Source of the DNA: Clostridia bacterium
Lineage (GTDB): Bacteria; Bacillota; Clostridia; Oscillospirales; Acutalibacteraceae
NCBI GenBank assembly: GCA_017403185.1
Contig: JAFQON010000036.1
Span: 186,001-250,000, forward strand
Length of the DNA stretch: 64,000 nt
Direction: 5' to 3'
Part shown: one piece after another, positions 32,900-41,396 of the stretch
Position numbering within the stretch: position 1 is the stretch's first letter
How the letters are laid out: each line of letters opens with the position of its first letter
Made by a program: the position numbers and the translations under genes
The notes under the pieces: model-generated
What the model saw: the letters and a program-made list of their open reading frames with translations, nothing else
The model's database searches: none
What the model was told of the DNA's origin: nothing

Positions 32900-34150
32900 A
32901 TGAAAAAACGATTATTGGTGCTTTTTGCAAAAGGTTTTCCGTATAACCTGAGTGAACCGTTTTTGGATAATGAATACCCGCTTTATAAAAATTATTTTGA
33001 TAAAACCGTAATTATTACGGGCTGCAAAAAGAACGAAAAACCGACAAGGCAGATAACAGACCCAACAATTGAGATTATACCCGACCACACATTGAGCAAG
33101 GATGCTTTTTCTCTTATCGAAGCTTTGCCGTGGCTGCTGACGGATAAATTTTTTTACAGGGAGACAGCTGCGCTTATTTTTCGCAAAAAGTTCTCTTTTA
33201 AAAAGCTTTATGCTTTACTGATTACAGCCTTGTGCGGCAACCACAGAGCCCTGCAGGCATATCGGTTTATAAAAAAGAATCCCGGGTATTCCGTTGATGT
33301 GATATACGGATATTGGCTCAATATTCCCGCATATGCCGCATTAAGGCTCAACAAAAAGCTCGGCAACAAAGCCCGCACGGTGTCACGTGTGCACGGGTTT
33401 GACCTTTATGTTGAAAGAAGCCGTATTTCATATCTGCCGTTTCAGGAGCAGATATACAACAACATTGATGAGATTGCCTCAATATCCGAAAACGGAAAGA
33501 AATATCTTGAAGACAGGTTTGGGGATAAGGGCAAGGTCTCCGTTTTCCGTTTGGGCGCGCTGGACAGAAATCTGCGCAACCCGACGGGCAGCAGAGAAGT
33601 GTTCCGCATTGTTTCGTGCGCAAGAGTCATCCCCCTCAAACGCCTGACACGAATCGTTGACGCCTTGAAATCAGTAACAAACAAAGAGGTTGTCTGGACA
33701 CATATCGGAGACGGCGAGGATTTTGAGAAGCTGAAAAGCTATGCGGCAAAAGAGCTGCCTGAAAATGTTAAGGCTGATTTCAAGGGCTTTGTTCCGAATG
33801 CGAAGGTCTATGATATATATGCGCAGACCCCGTTCCATGTGTTTGTTAATGTGAGCGAAACAGAGGGGGTGCCCGTTTCGATTATGGAGGCAATGAGCTT
33901 TGGCATTCCCGCAGCAGCAACCGCCGTGGGCGGAACACCGGAGCTTATTGATGACAAGAAGAACGGCTTTCTTTTACCGGCGGATTTTACCGATGCTGAT
34001 CTTACCGCTTGCATCACGGCTTTGATGAATATGACGGATGAACAGTATAATGATATGAAAATTGCCGCAAGAAAAAAATTTGAAGACAGCTACAGTGCTG
34101 TTCCCAACTACACCCGCTTTGTTGAACATATTTCTGACAGGAGAAAATAA
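32900..34150 (+). CDS. Glycosyltransferase (GT4-family)
   Basis: A 416-residue glycosyltransferase. VSRVHGFDLYVERSR lies near 155-170, the C-terminal donor-binding domain has IVSCARVIPLKRLTRIVDAL and THIGDGEDFEKL, and the EX7E motif appears in ETEGVPVSIMEAMSFGIPAAATAVGGTPELI. A good AGGAG ribosome site precedes ATG 32900. Position in the operon makes it the third glycosyltransferase acting on the repeat unit. Confidence 0.92.
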   Translation: MKKRLLVLFAKGFPYNLSEPFLDNEYPLYKNYFDKTVIITGCKKNEKPTRQITDPTIEIIPDHTLSKDAFSLIEALPWLLTDKFFYRETAALIFRKKFSFKKLYALLITALCGNHRALQAYRFIKKNPGYSVDVIYGYWLNIPAYAALRLNKKLGNKARTVSRVHGFDLYVERSRISYLPFQEQIYNNIDEIASISENGKKYLEDRFGDKGKVSVFRLGALDRNLRNPTGSREVFRIVSCARVIPLKRLTRIVDALKSVTNKEVVWTHIGDGEDFEKLKSYAAKELPENVKADFKGFVPNAKVYDIYAQTPFHVFVNVSETEGVPVSIMEAMSFGIPAAATAVGGTPELIDDKKNGFLLPADFTDADLTACITALMNMTDEQYNDMKIAARKKFEDSYSAVPNYTRFVEHISDRRK

Positions 34151-34152
34151 AA

Positions 34153-36411
34153 ATGAAGCATATAGCAACACTTACAACTCACGCTGCACTGAACTACGGT
34201 GCGGTGCTGCAGGCTTACGCTCTTCACAAGTATATCGGTGATCTTGGCTGTAAATGTGAGGTGCTGAACTATGTTCCGGAGCATGTTGAAAGAAGCTATG
34301 AGCTGTTTTCCGTGCCGAAAAATCCGAAAGGAGCGGCACTGTCGGCGTTTCAGCTGATTAATTACTCAAAGCGCAAGCTTCGTAAAGAGAGATTTGCAGC
34401 CTTCAGAAAAGAATATCTCTGCCTGTCCGAAGAAAAAATCAAAACTCATAAAAAGCTTGTTGAAGAAACCGACCGTTATGATCTAGTGGTTTGCGGCAGC
34501 GACCAGATATGGAGCCCTGTGCTTCACGGCTTTGATGAAGCGTATTTTCTGTCATTCCCGAATGTTAAAACCCGCAGGATTTCTTATGCGGCAAGCTTCG
34601 GGCAGGATATCATAGACGATAAGCATATGGCGGAAATCAAGCGGCGTCTGGCGGGCTTTTCCGATTTTGCGTGCAGAGAAAAATCGGCTGAAAAAATTAT
34701 CAGCGAGCTGACAGGCAAAGAGCCGCATCCGGTTCTTGACCCCGTTTTTTTGATTGAACCCTCGGAATGGCTCAAAATAGCCAAGCCGGTCAACAAAAAA
34801 AGCCCGTTCAATCTTGCTTATTTTTTATCAAATCCCGGAAATTCTCCTCATGTATTTAAAAAGTATTCCGAAAAGAGCGGCAGAAGGGTTTTGTCAATCG
34901 GTTTTTCTCCCCGTGATTTCAAATACGGAACAGACTGCGATTATTCTCTCGGTCCCTGTGAATTTATAGATGCAATTGCTTCTGCGGATTTTGTGCTCAC
35001 AAATTCTTTTCACTGCACGGCTTTTGCAATTTTATTCGGCAAGAATTTCTACACAAGAATCAGCGAATCAAAGAATTCAAGAAACGACAGAATGATAACG
35101 CTTCTCAAAGAGCTTGGTCTTGAGGACAGAGTTTATACCGACAGCCGGGCGGAGGAGCTTGACTTTGATAAAAAGATTGATTACGAGGCAGTCAACGCCC
35201 GCCTTGAAGAAAAAAAGAAAGCCTCAAAAGCTTATCTGACCGATATTATTTCAAACCTCGCAACCGAGGAAAAATTCAGAATAACAGAGGGCGACTGCTG
35301 CGCCTGCGGCGCCTGCCTCTGTGCTTGCCCGAAAGAGGCAATAAAAATTGAAAAAAACGAAAACGGTTTCTATTATCCTTATATAAACGAAGAATCCTGT
35401 ATAAGGTGCGGAAAGTGCAGAACCGTCTGCCCCGTCAACAATCGGCCCAAAGGCGAAAGCTGGGAAAACGGTGAATATCATGCCCTTTGGTCAAACAACC
35501 GTATTGAGCGTTCCGAAGGCTCCTCAGGCGGAGCATTCGGGCTTATTGCGGATGATGTTATCAGTCAGGGCGGAGTTGTGTTCGGTGCGGCATATTCAGA
35601 GGATTTCAGGTCTGTTTATCAGACGAGCACCGAAAAGGTAAGCCTTAAGGATTTGAAAAAATCCAAATATGTTGAAAGCTATACCGGTGATGTTTTTCTT
35701 CAGGTGAAGAATGAGCTCGAAAAAGGCAGACCCGTGTTTTATTGCGGCACCTCATGCCAGATTGACGGCTTGATGAGTTTTCTCGGCAAAAGCTATACCA
35801 ATCTCATTACCTGCGATTTTCTTTGCCACGGTGTGCCGTCGGCAGGCATATATACAAAATATATTGATAATTTAGAAAGTAAATACGGAAAAATCGAAAG
35901 CATTGATTTCCGCTCCAAAGCCTTCGGCTGGAAGGCATACTGCACAAAGGCGGAATTCGAATCGGGTAAAACATATCTGAAAACATTGTTCCGTGACCCT
36001 TATCTGAGGCTGTTTTTTGAAAACAATATTCTGCGGGATTCGTGTTACGGCTGCAAGCGCCTCGATAACAGCAACGCAGACCTCACCATAGGCGATTTCT
36101 GGCGTGTTTGCGACACCGATATTCCGGATACCAATGAAGGCATATCGCTTGTCTGCGCCCATACGGCAAAGGGCAGAGAGGTGACGGAAAAGCTTATTGC
36201 TTCGGGCAGATGTGAGGTTCACAGGCTTGAAAAATCAAGCTGCTCCTATGCGTATAACAAAAATCTCCGCAAACCGCAGAGCAGAAATTCGGGCCTGAAA
36301 AAGGCTGTCGGATGCACGGATTTGTTTGAAATGAAAATATCGGGCAAAAAAAAGGTAAAGGGGTACCTTTACCTTGCAAGAGCCGTGCTTGATAAGGTGC
36401 AGACTAAATGA
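34153..36411 (+). CDS. Pyruvyl-transferase-family domain fused to an FrhB/FdhB iron-sulfur protein
   Basis: A 752-residue fusion. Residues 1-340 are a second PF04230 protein (LTTHAALNYGAVLQAYALHKYI, VVCGSDQIWSP, TNSFHCTAFAILFG). Residues 375-430 form a two-cluster ferredoxin: C382-x2-C385-x2-C388-x3-C392 and C416-x2-C419-x2-C422-x3-C426. Residues 435-750 resemble the coenzyme F420 hydrogenase beta subunit/FrhB domain (EGSSGGAFGLIADDV, CGTSCQIDGL, CDFLCHGVPS, CYGCKRL). These two proteins are often neighbours in Clostridia polysaccharide loci. The fused form implies they act together, perhaps in redox-dependent glycan modification; the reaction is unknown. Confidence 0.9.
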   Translation: MKHIATLTTHAALNYGAVLQAYALHKYIGDLGCKCEVLNYVPEHVERSYELFSVPKNPKGAALSAFQLINYSKRKLRKERFAAFRKEYLCLSEEKIKTHKKLVEETDRYDLVVCGSDQIWSPVLHGFDEAYFLSFPNVKTRRISYAASFGQDIIDDKHMAEIKRRLAGFSDFACREKSAEKIISELTGKEPHPVLDPVFLIEPSEWLKIAKPVNKKSPFNLAYFLSNPGNSPHVFKKYSEKSGRRVLSIGFSPRDFKYGTDCDYSLGPCEFIDAIASADFVLTNSFHCTAFAILFGKNFYTRISESKNSRNDRMITLLKELGLEDRVYTDSRAEELDFDKKIDYEAVNARLEEKKKASKAYLTDIISNLATEEKFRITEGDCCACGACLCACPKEAIKIEKNENGFYYPYINEESCIRCGKCRTVCPVNNRPKGESWENGEYHALWSNNRIERSEGSSGGAFGLIADDVISQGGVVFGAAYSEDFRSVYQTSTEKVSLKDLKKSKYVESYTGDVFLQVKNELEKGRPVFYCGTSCQIDGLMSFLGKSYTNLITCDFLCHGVPSAGIYTKYIDNLESKYGKIESIDFRSKAFGWKAYCTKAEFESGKTYLKTLFRDPYLRLFFENNILRDSCYGCKRLDNSNADLTIGDFWRVCDTDIPDTNEGISLVCAHTAKGREVTEKLIASGRCEVHRLEKSSCSYAYNKNLRKPQSRNSGLKKAVGCTDLFEMKISGKKKVKGYLYLARAVLDKVQTK

Positions 36412-36430
36412 TTTGGCGGTATTATTTAAA

Positions 36431-37891
36431 ATGAAAGCTGAAAAAAAGAACTCCTTTCTGAATGATTTTTTTACTCTCGGAGCGGGAACATTTTTATATC
36501 TGGTTGTAGGTGTTATCGGCACTCCCATAATCACCAGACTGGTTGACCCCGTTGATTACGGCAGGATGTCCATGATAACCGTTTACAGCGGCATAGGAGT
36601 CCTCGTTTGCGGTCTCGGTCTTGATCAGACACTTGCACGCTTTTTCTATCGGGATGAAAGCGTTGATTTTAAAAGGAAGCTTCTGCAGTTCTGCTGCTCC
36701 GTTCCTTTGCTTTTTGCGGCGGTTCTGAGCGTGCTGCTTTTTGTGTTCCGTTATGTTTCGTCATTTTTCGGGCTTGAGATGATTTCGCTTACCGAGCTTG
36801 TTCTGATTATATTGAACACAATCGCTCAGCTTCTTCACAGGTACGGAATGCTGATTTTAAGGCTGCGTTATTCAACCAAAATGCACTCGGTTGTAAACAT
36901 ACTCCAGAAAGCGTCTTATATAATATTGACGGTTGTGCTTGTGTGCTCAACAAGCGTAGACCATTTTCTGATACTTGCGGTTTCAACAATATTCAGCGGA
37001 TTTTTTGCCTTTTTTATTGAGGCGGGTCATGAGCGGGATTTGTGGAGACCGGCACCCGGCAATTTCAAATTATCCGTGAGCAAAGGCGAGCTTTTGAAAT
37101 ACAGCATCCCCCTCATGTTTTCGGGCGGAATTTCGATGATATTCAATTCGTTGGACAGGCTGTTTATCAACCGCTACTGCACTCTTGCGGATGTTGGTGT
37201 TTATGCAAGCGCAATAAACCTGATGGCTGTTTTTTCTGTTATAAAAACATCCTTCAACGCCCTGTGGATGCCCTCCGCCGTTAAGCATTACGAAAATAAT
37301 CCGGAGGATAAAAAATTTTATCAGCAGGGCAACGCCTTTATATCGGTGCTGATGATAGTGTTCGGTGCCGCAGTGGTGCTTTTCAAGGATTTGTTTGTTC
37401 TTTTGCTGGGAGCTGAATATCATGAGGCTTCAAAGATAATTCCGTTCCTTATGTTCGAACCGATTATGTATACCGTTTCGGAAACAACGGCAACGGGAAT
37501 TGTTGTTCAGAAAAAATCGGCTTATCAGCTTGCCGTGTCAGCCATATCCTGCCTTCTCAACCTTTTGGGCAATTGGCTGCTGACTCCGGTTTTAGGGCCG
37601 CAGGGTGCGGCAATTTCCACGGGAATTTCTTATATTGTGTTTTTTGCAATCCGAACATACTTTGCCAACAAAGTGTTTTATGTTGATTACAAGCTGTCAA
37701 GATTTGCGGTTTCAACCGCTGCGCTGCTTCTCTATTCCGCTTACGGAAGCTCGCACAGCTTTTCTCTCGTTCAGGTGGCAATGTTCCTCGGAGTGACTGC
37801 CGTTACCGTGTTGGCATACAGAGAATATATACCGTTTGCAATCAATTACGGAAAAAGCATGGTTTTAAAGCTGTTGAAAAAGAAGAAATAA
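36431..37891 (+). CDS. Oligosaccharide flippase (Wzx/MATE-type)
   Basis: About 486 residues from ATG 36431; the frame is open earlier, but the conserved MKAEKKNSFLNDFFTLGAGTF fits a flippase N-terminus split around residue 10. It has about 12-14 hydrophobic segments, TPIITRLVDPVDYGRMSM near residue 35-52 and FNSLDRLFINRYC, as in Wzx proteins that move lipid-linked repeat units across the membrane. It is the last gene of the operon. No Wzy-like polymerase gene was found in the operon. Confidence 0.9.
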   Translation: MKAEKKNSFLNDFFTLGAGTFLYLVVGVIGTPIITRLVDPVDYGRMSMITVYSGIGVLVCGLGLDQTLARFFYRDESVDFKRKLLQFCCSVPLLFAAVLSVLLFVFRYVSSFFGLEMISLTELVLIILNTIAQLLHRYGMLILRLRYSTKMHSVVNILQKASYIILTVVLVCSTSVDHFLILAVSTIFSGFFAFFIEAGHERDLWRPAPGNFKLSVSKGELLKYSIPLMFSGGISMIFNSLDRLFINRYCTLADVGVYASAINLMAVFSVIKTSFNALWMPSAVKHYENNPEDKKFYQQGNAFISVLMIVFGAAVVLFKDLFVLLLGAEYHEASKIIPFLMFEPIMYTVSETTATGIVVQKKSAYQLAVSAISCLLNLLGNWLLTPVLGPQGAAISTGISYIVFFAIRTYFANKVFYVDYKLSRFAVSTAALLLYSAYGSSHSFSLVQVAMFLGVTAVTVLAYREYIPFAINYGKSMVLKLLKKKK

Positions 37892-37913
37892 GCAAAAATG
37901 AATAATTAAAGCA

Positions 37914-37985
37914 GCAGGGGCAGCCCTGCGTGGCTGCCCCTGAATTCTGCAGATGTTTCGGGCGATCACGCAGGGCTGCCCCTGC
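37914..37985. repeat. Nested inverted repeat at the operon end
   Basis: GCAGGGGCAGCCCTGCGTG (37914-37932) is exactly inverted at 37967-37985 (19 bp, 34-base loop). Inside the loop GCTGCCCCTG (37933-37942) is the reverse complement of CAGGGGCAGC (37915-37924), so the left arm can pair with either partner. It lies between the convergent flippase and NamZ-like genes and may act as a terminator for both, or be a small repetitive element. Confidence 0.85.
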
Positions 37986-38000
37986 TTGTAAATCAAAATA

Positions 38001-39122
38001 TCAATACAAATACCAATTTTTTGAGAGCTTTTGCCATTCGGCGGTTTTTTTCATTTCCCGCTCTGTAAACAAATCGGGCGAAAAATCCTCTTTGAAAATT
38101 TCGTCTGTGCCCATGAGTTTTGTTATGTCGGGAGCAATTTCAAGCTCGGAGTGAGTTTTTCTTATTGCATCCAGCAGTCTTATTCCCACGGCAAAGGGCG
38201 AAAAGGCGTCTCTGTCGGTAATGTGGAGCTGTATGCCGCGGCAGAAGCTGTCTTTGTAATCCGAAAATGTCGGTACAAATGAGCATTCACGCAGAATAAC
38301 GCCCTCCTGCTGCCCCATTCTCTCAATAACCGCTCCGCTGTCAAGCCACGGTGCGCCAATCATTTCAAACGGTTTGGTGGTGCCTCTGCCTTCTGAAAGA
38401 TTTGTTTCCTCAAAAATGCAGGTTCCTATATATGCAAATGCCGTGTCAACAGTGGGAATATTGGGCGATGGCTGAAGAAAAACGAGATCTGTTTCGTCAT
38501 AGTAAAGCTCCCTTTTCCAGCCTTCCATGGGGATAACGGTCAAATCACAGCCGATTTTTTCCGTTTCATTTATCATGAGGGCAAATTCGCCGATTGTAAG
38601 GCCGCAGCGGGTGGGAGTCGGAAATCTTCCTACAAATGAGGAAAAACGCCTGTCAAGAACGGTTCCCTCCGCTTTTATTCCGCCCAGAGGATTCGGGCGG
38701 TCAAGAACAACAAATTTTATGCCGTGCCGGGCGCAAAGCTCCATTGCATCTGTCATGGTGTAAGCATAAGTGTAAAACCTTGCACCCACATCCTGAATAT
38801 CAAAAACCACGGTGTTCACGGATGCGAGTGCTTTTTCGCTTTCCGATATATCGTCACCGAACAGGCTGTATACGGGAAGCTTTGTTTTTTTGTCCGTATA
38901 TGATGTTACATTTTCTCCCGCCTGAATATCGCCTCTGACACCGTGCTCGGGCCCGAACAGAGCTGTCAGGCTGCATTTTTCCCGAAGCATATCAACCGTT
39001 GAAGAAAGGCTGCGAAGAACGCCTGTATGGTTTGTTATAAGCCCGCACTTTCCCTGCAAATCAAGCCCGTCACGGGCAACCACATCGGCTCCGCACAAAA
39101 CTTTTTGCTTTGCTGCTTTCAT
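38001..39122 (-). CDS. NamZ-like exo-N-acetylmuramidase (DUF1343 family)
   Basis: About 373 residues of the DUF1343 (PF07075) family: GKCGLITNHTGV near 25, LTALFGPEHGVRGD, DIQDVGARFYTYAYTM, DRPNPLGG, and NLSEGRGTTKPFE near 240. Bacillus NamZ removes terminal non-reducing MurNAc from peptidoglycan fragments. Known members often carry signal peptides, but this one starts MKAAKQKVLCGADV with none visible, so it may act on imported fragments. ATG 39122 with GGGTGA is preferred over TTG 39140. It follows a GNAT gene in one unit. Confidence 0.88.
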   Translation of the reverse strand: MKAAKQKVLCGADVVARDGLDLQGKCGLITNHTGVLRSLSSTVDMLREKCSLTALFGPEHGVRGDIQAGENVTSYTDKKTKLPVYSLFGDDISESEKALASVNTVVFDIQDVGARFYTYAYTMTDAMELCARHGIKFVVLDRPNPLGGIKAEGTVLDRRFSSFVGRFPTPTRCGLTIGEFALMINETEKIGCDLTVIPMEGWKRELYYDETDLVFLQPSPNIPTVDTAFAYIGTCIFEETNLSEGRGTTKPFEMIGAPWLDSGAVIERMGQQEGVILRECSFVPTFSDYKDSFCRGIQLHITDRDAFSPFAVGIRLLDAIRKTHSELEIAPDITKLMGTDEIFKEDFSPDLFTEREMKKTAEWQKLSKNWYLY

Positions 39123-39136
39123 ATTTTCACCCTTTG

Positions 39137-39691
39137 TCAAAGCCTGATGCCGTAAACTGCGCAGTTTTCGGTTTCTTCAAGCAGAGTAAAGCCGTATTTG
39201 TCATAAAAGCCCCTGCCCTTTTCGTTTTTTATCCAGGTTGTGAGCATAAGCCCCTTAACGCCCTTTTTCTTCAGGTGTTCAAGCAGGGCATCGGTCATTT
39301 TGTGACCCAGCCCCATTCGCTGATACTCGGGCAGCACATCAATGTGAAGGTGGGCAGGATATTCTTCCTTGTATTTTTCGTGGGGAACAATTGATTTGAG
39401 AGCGGCTTTTCTGCGGCGGAATTCCCACTTTTTGATTTTCGGGTAATATTCCTTTAAGAAGCGTTCTTTAAACACATCAAAATCCTCGGCGCAGATAACA
39501 TAGCCGATTGCCTTGTCGTTTTCGTCGGCGGCGACAAAGCAGTTTTCGGGCTCCTTTTCTATGTAATAATCGCAGTAAACCGCACGGCTGAAGTTTATCC
39601 CTCTTGCAGAGCTTTTGCAGGGGCCCTCACTGTTGAGGTGCACAAACTGCACATTCTCTTTATCCTTTGTCTGATAGGGTCTTATATTCAT
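39137..39691 (-). CDS. GNAT-family acetyltransferase
   Basis: About 184 residues starting MNIRPYQTKDKENVQFVHLNSEG (AAGGGAG upstream; the open frame extends to 39748). The core shows GYVICAEDF, HLHIDVLPEYQRMGLGHKMTDALL (acetyl-CoA motif with QRMGLG) and FYDKYGFTLLEE. This form is common next to glycan-degradation genes and might acetylate or bind an amino sugar; substrate unknown. It ends just before the NamZ-like start. Confidence 0.88.
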   Translation of the reverse strand: MNIRPYQTKDKENVQFVHLNSEGPCKSSARGINFSRAVYCDYYIEKEPENCFVAADENDKAIGYVICAEDFDVFKERFLKEYYPKIKKWEFRRRKAALKSIVPHEKYKEEYPAHLHIDVLPEYQRMGLGHKMTDALLEHLKKKGVKGLMLTTWIKNEKGRGFYDKYGFTLLEETENCAVYGIRL

Positions 39692-39719
39692 GTCACCGCT
39701 CCCTTTTCCGTTTTTTTGA

Positions 39720-39748
39720 ATTTTAGCATTTACAGCGTCAAAAATCAA
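39720..39748 (-). promoter_or_regulatory. Promoter of the GNAT-namZ unit
   Basis: Minus-strand TTGATT (39748-39743), 17-base spacer, TAAAAT (39725-39720), 29 bases before ATG 39691. Confidence 0.6.
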
Positions 39749-39769
39749 TATACTTTTCGGGTTTTGTTA

Positions 39770-39798
39770 TTGTATTATTATTCAAAATAGTGTAATAT
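39770..39798 (+). promoter_or_regulatory. Possible promoter of the GH84 operon
   Basis: TTGTAT (39770-39775), 17-base spacer, TAATAT (39793-39798). The predicted leader is short (about 15 bases) but includes AGAGGTGG before ATG 39819. Confidence 0.45.
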
Positions 39799-39818
39799 TG
39801 AAATCAGAGGTGGTGTTT

Positions 39819-41381
39819 ATGCTTAACATTCCCGCATTTGACGAGCTTTTCGGCAACGCTTTGAACGGCTTTGATATAAACATAGCTTATCTGAATTCAA
39901 GGCGCACCGTTTATTGCGAAAAATTGCACAGGCTTACCGATGAAAAATACATACTCGGCATCGCAGATAAAAAGATTAATATTGAATGCTCGGGCGAAAA
40001 AAGCGCATTTTACGCTCTTTGCGACATTGCAAAAAGAATTGATGAAAACAGGCTGTGCAGCGGTGAATTTATCTGCTCACCGTCATTCCCCGTGAGAGGT
40101 TATATCGAGGGCTTTTACGGCACTCCGTGGAGCCATGAAAGCCGCAAATCCGTTATGGCGCTTATGGCAAAAAACCGCATGAACACTGTATATTATGCGC
40201 CCAAGGATGACCTTTTTCACCGTGAAAAATGGCGTGATAAATACCCCGAAGCCGAGCTTGCAAGGCTCAGAGAGCTTGTTGATGCTTCAAAGAAATACCA
40301 TATGGATTTTTATTGGTGCATTGCTCCGGGGCTTTCGATGAAATATTCGGATGAAGCTGAATTTGAAAGGCTGATTGAAAAGACAAAGCAGCTTTATTCA
40401 ATCGGCATCACGCATTTCGGTCTGCTGCTTGACGATATTGACGAGGAGCTTGAATTTGAAGAGGACAGGGCTCTTTACGGTGAAACGGTAAACGCCCACA
40501 TCGAGCTGATTAACAAATATTATTCCGCACTCAAAGAAACTGACCCGTCGGCAAGGCTCACCGTCTGCCCCACCCTTTATCACGGCAAGGGTGATGAATA
40601 TTATATATCAAAGCTCGGGCAAAGCATTCCGCCGCTTGTTTCGGTTTTCTGGACTGGCAGGGATATCTGCTCACGGGAGCTCACAAGCTTTGAAGCGCTT
40701 AAATTCATTGAGTGCACGCATCACAAGCCCCTTTATTGGGATAACTACCCCGTCAACGATTGCTCAATGTATAACGAGATGCACATTTCACCGATTATCA
40801 ACCGTGACAGGGATTTGCAAAAGTATTCCGAGGGAATAATTTCAAACTGCATGGAATACGCCGAGTGCTCAAAAATTCCGCTAATAACCTTTGCGGATTA
40901 TCTTTGGGACAGCGAAAATTATGATTCTCAGCAGTCGTGGGAGAACGCAATAAAGCAGGTTGTCGGCAAGGAAAACGCAGCTTCGTTCACCGTTTTCGCA
41001 GACCACCTTTACACATCCTGCCTCAGGGATGCCAATTCAAGGCGGATGTATGAGGCGTTTGACAAAATTGAGGCCGCCTTCAAATCGGGCGATAAGCAGT
41101 CGGCATTTTCGCTTGCGGAGGAATATCTCGGCAGAATGTATGTGTGCAGGGAGTTCCTTATGCGTGATTTGCCCATCTGCCGTGAGCTTACGAAATGGTC
41201 TGAAAAATTCTTTGTTGCCTGCGACCTGACGGTGAAGATTTTTGAATTTGTTCAAAGCAGAGATGAAGCTCTCAAGGGTGAGATTTTCTCTCTGATTGAT
41301 AAATACAACGCAATGCCTGCCCGCTTTTCAAACGACACCGATATCAGAGGCGAGCTGAAGGAATTGTTCAACATCAACTAA
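39819..41381 (+). CDS. GH84-family beta-N-acetylglucosaminidase (NagJ-like)
   Basis: About 520 residues. The GH84 catalytic barrel is recognised by VRGYIEGFYGTPWSHESR (near 92-108), YYAPKDD, and the catalytic Asp pair in FGLLLDDIDEE (Asp205-Asp206). Later motifs VFWTGRDICSREL and PLYWDNYPVND bind the N-acetyl sugar. The enzyme removes beta-linked GlcNAc through substrate assistance. Clostridial NagJ enzymes are usually secreted with extra modules; this one has no signal peptide, no binding modules and a short helical C-terminus, so it is probably intracellular. ATG 39819 is chosen by AGAGGTGG. It heads an operon with two ceramidase-like genes. Confidence 0.92.
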   Translation: MLNIPAFDELFGNALNGFDINIAYLNSRRTVYCEKLHRLTDEKYILGIADKKINIECSGEKSAFYALCDIAKRIDENRLCSGEFICSPSFPVRGYIEGFYGTPWSHESRKSVMALMAKNRMNTVYYAPKDDLFHREKWRDKYPEAELARLRELVDASKKYHMDFYWCIAPGLSMKYSDEAEFERLIEKTKQLYSIGITHFGLLLDDIDEELEFEEDRALYGETVNAHIELINKYYSALKETDPSARLTVCPTLYHGKGDEYYISKLGQSIPPLVSVFWTGRDICSRELTSFEALKFIECTHHKPLYWDNYPVNDCSMYNEMHISPIINRDRDLQKYSEGIISNCMEYAECSKIPLITFADYLWDSENYDSQQSWENAIKQVVGKENAASFTVFADHLYTSCLRDANSRRMYEAFDKIEAAFKSGDKQSAFSLAEEYLGRMYVCREFLMRDLPICRELTKWSEKFFVACDLTVKIFEFVQSRDEALKGEIFSLIDKYNAMPARFSNDTDIRGELKELFNIN

Positions 41382-41396
41382 ACGGAGGTATTTATT

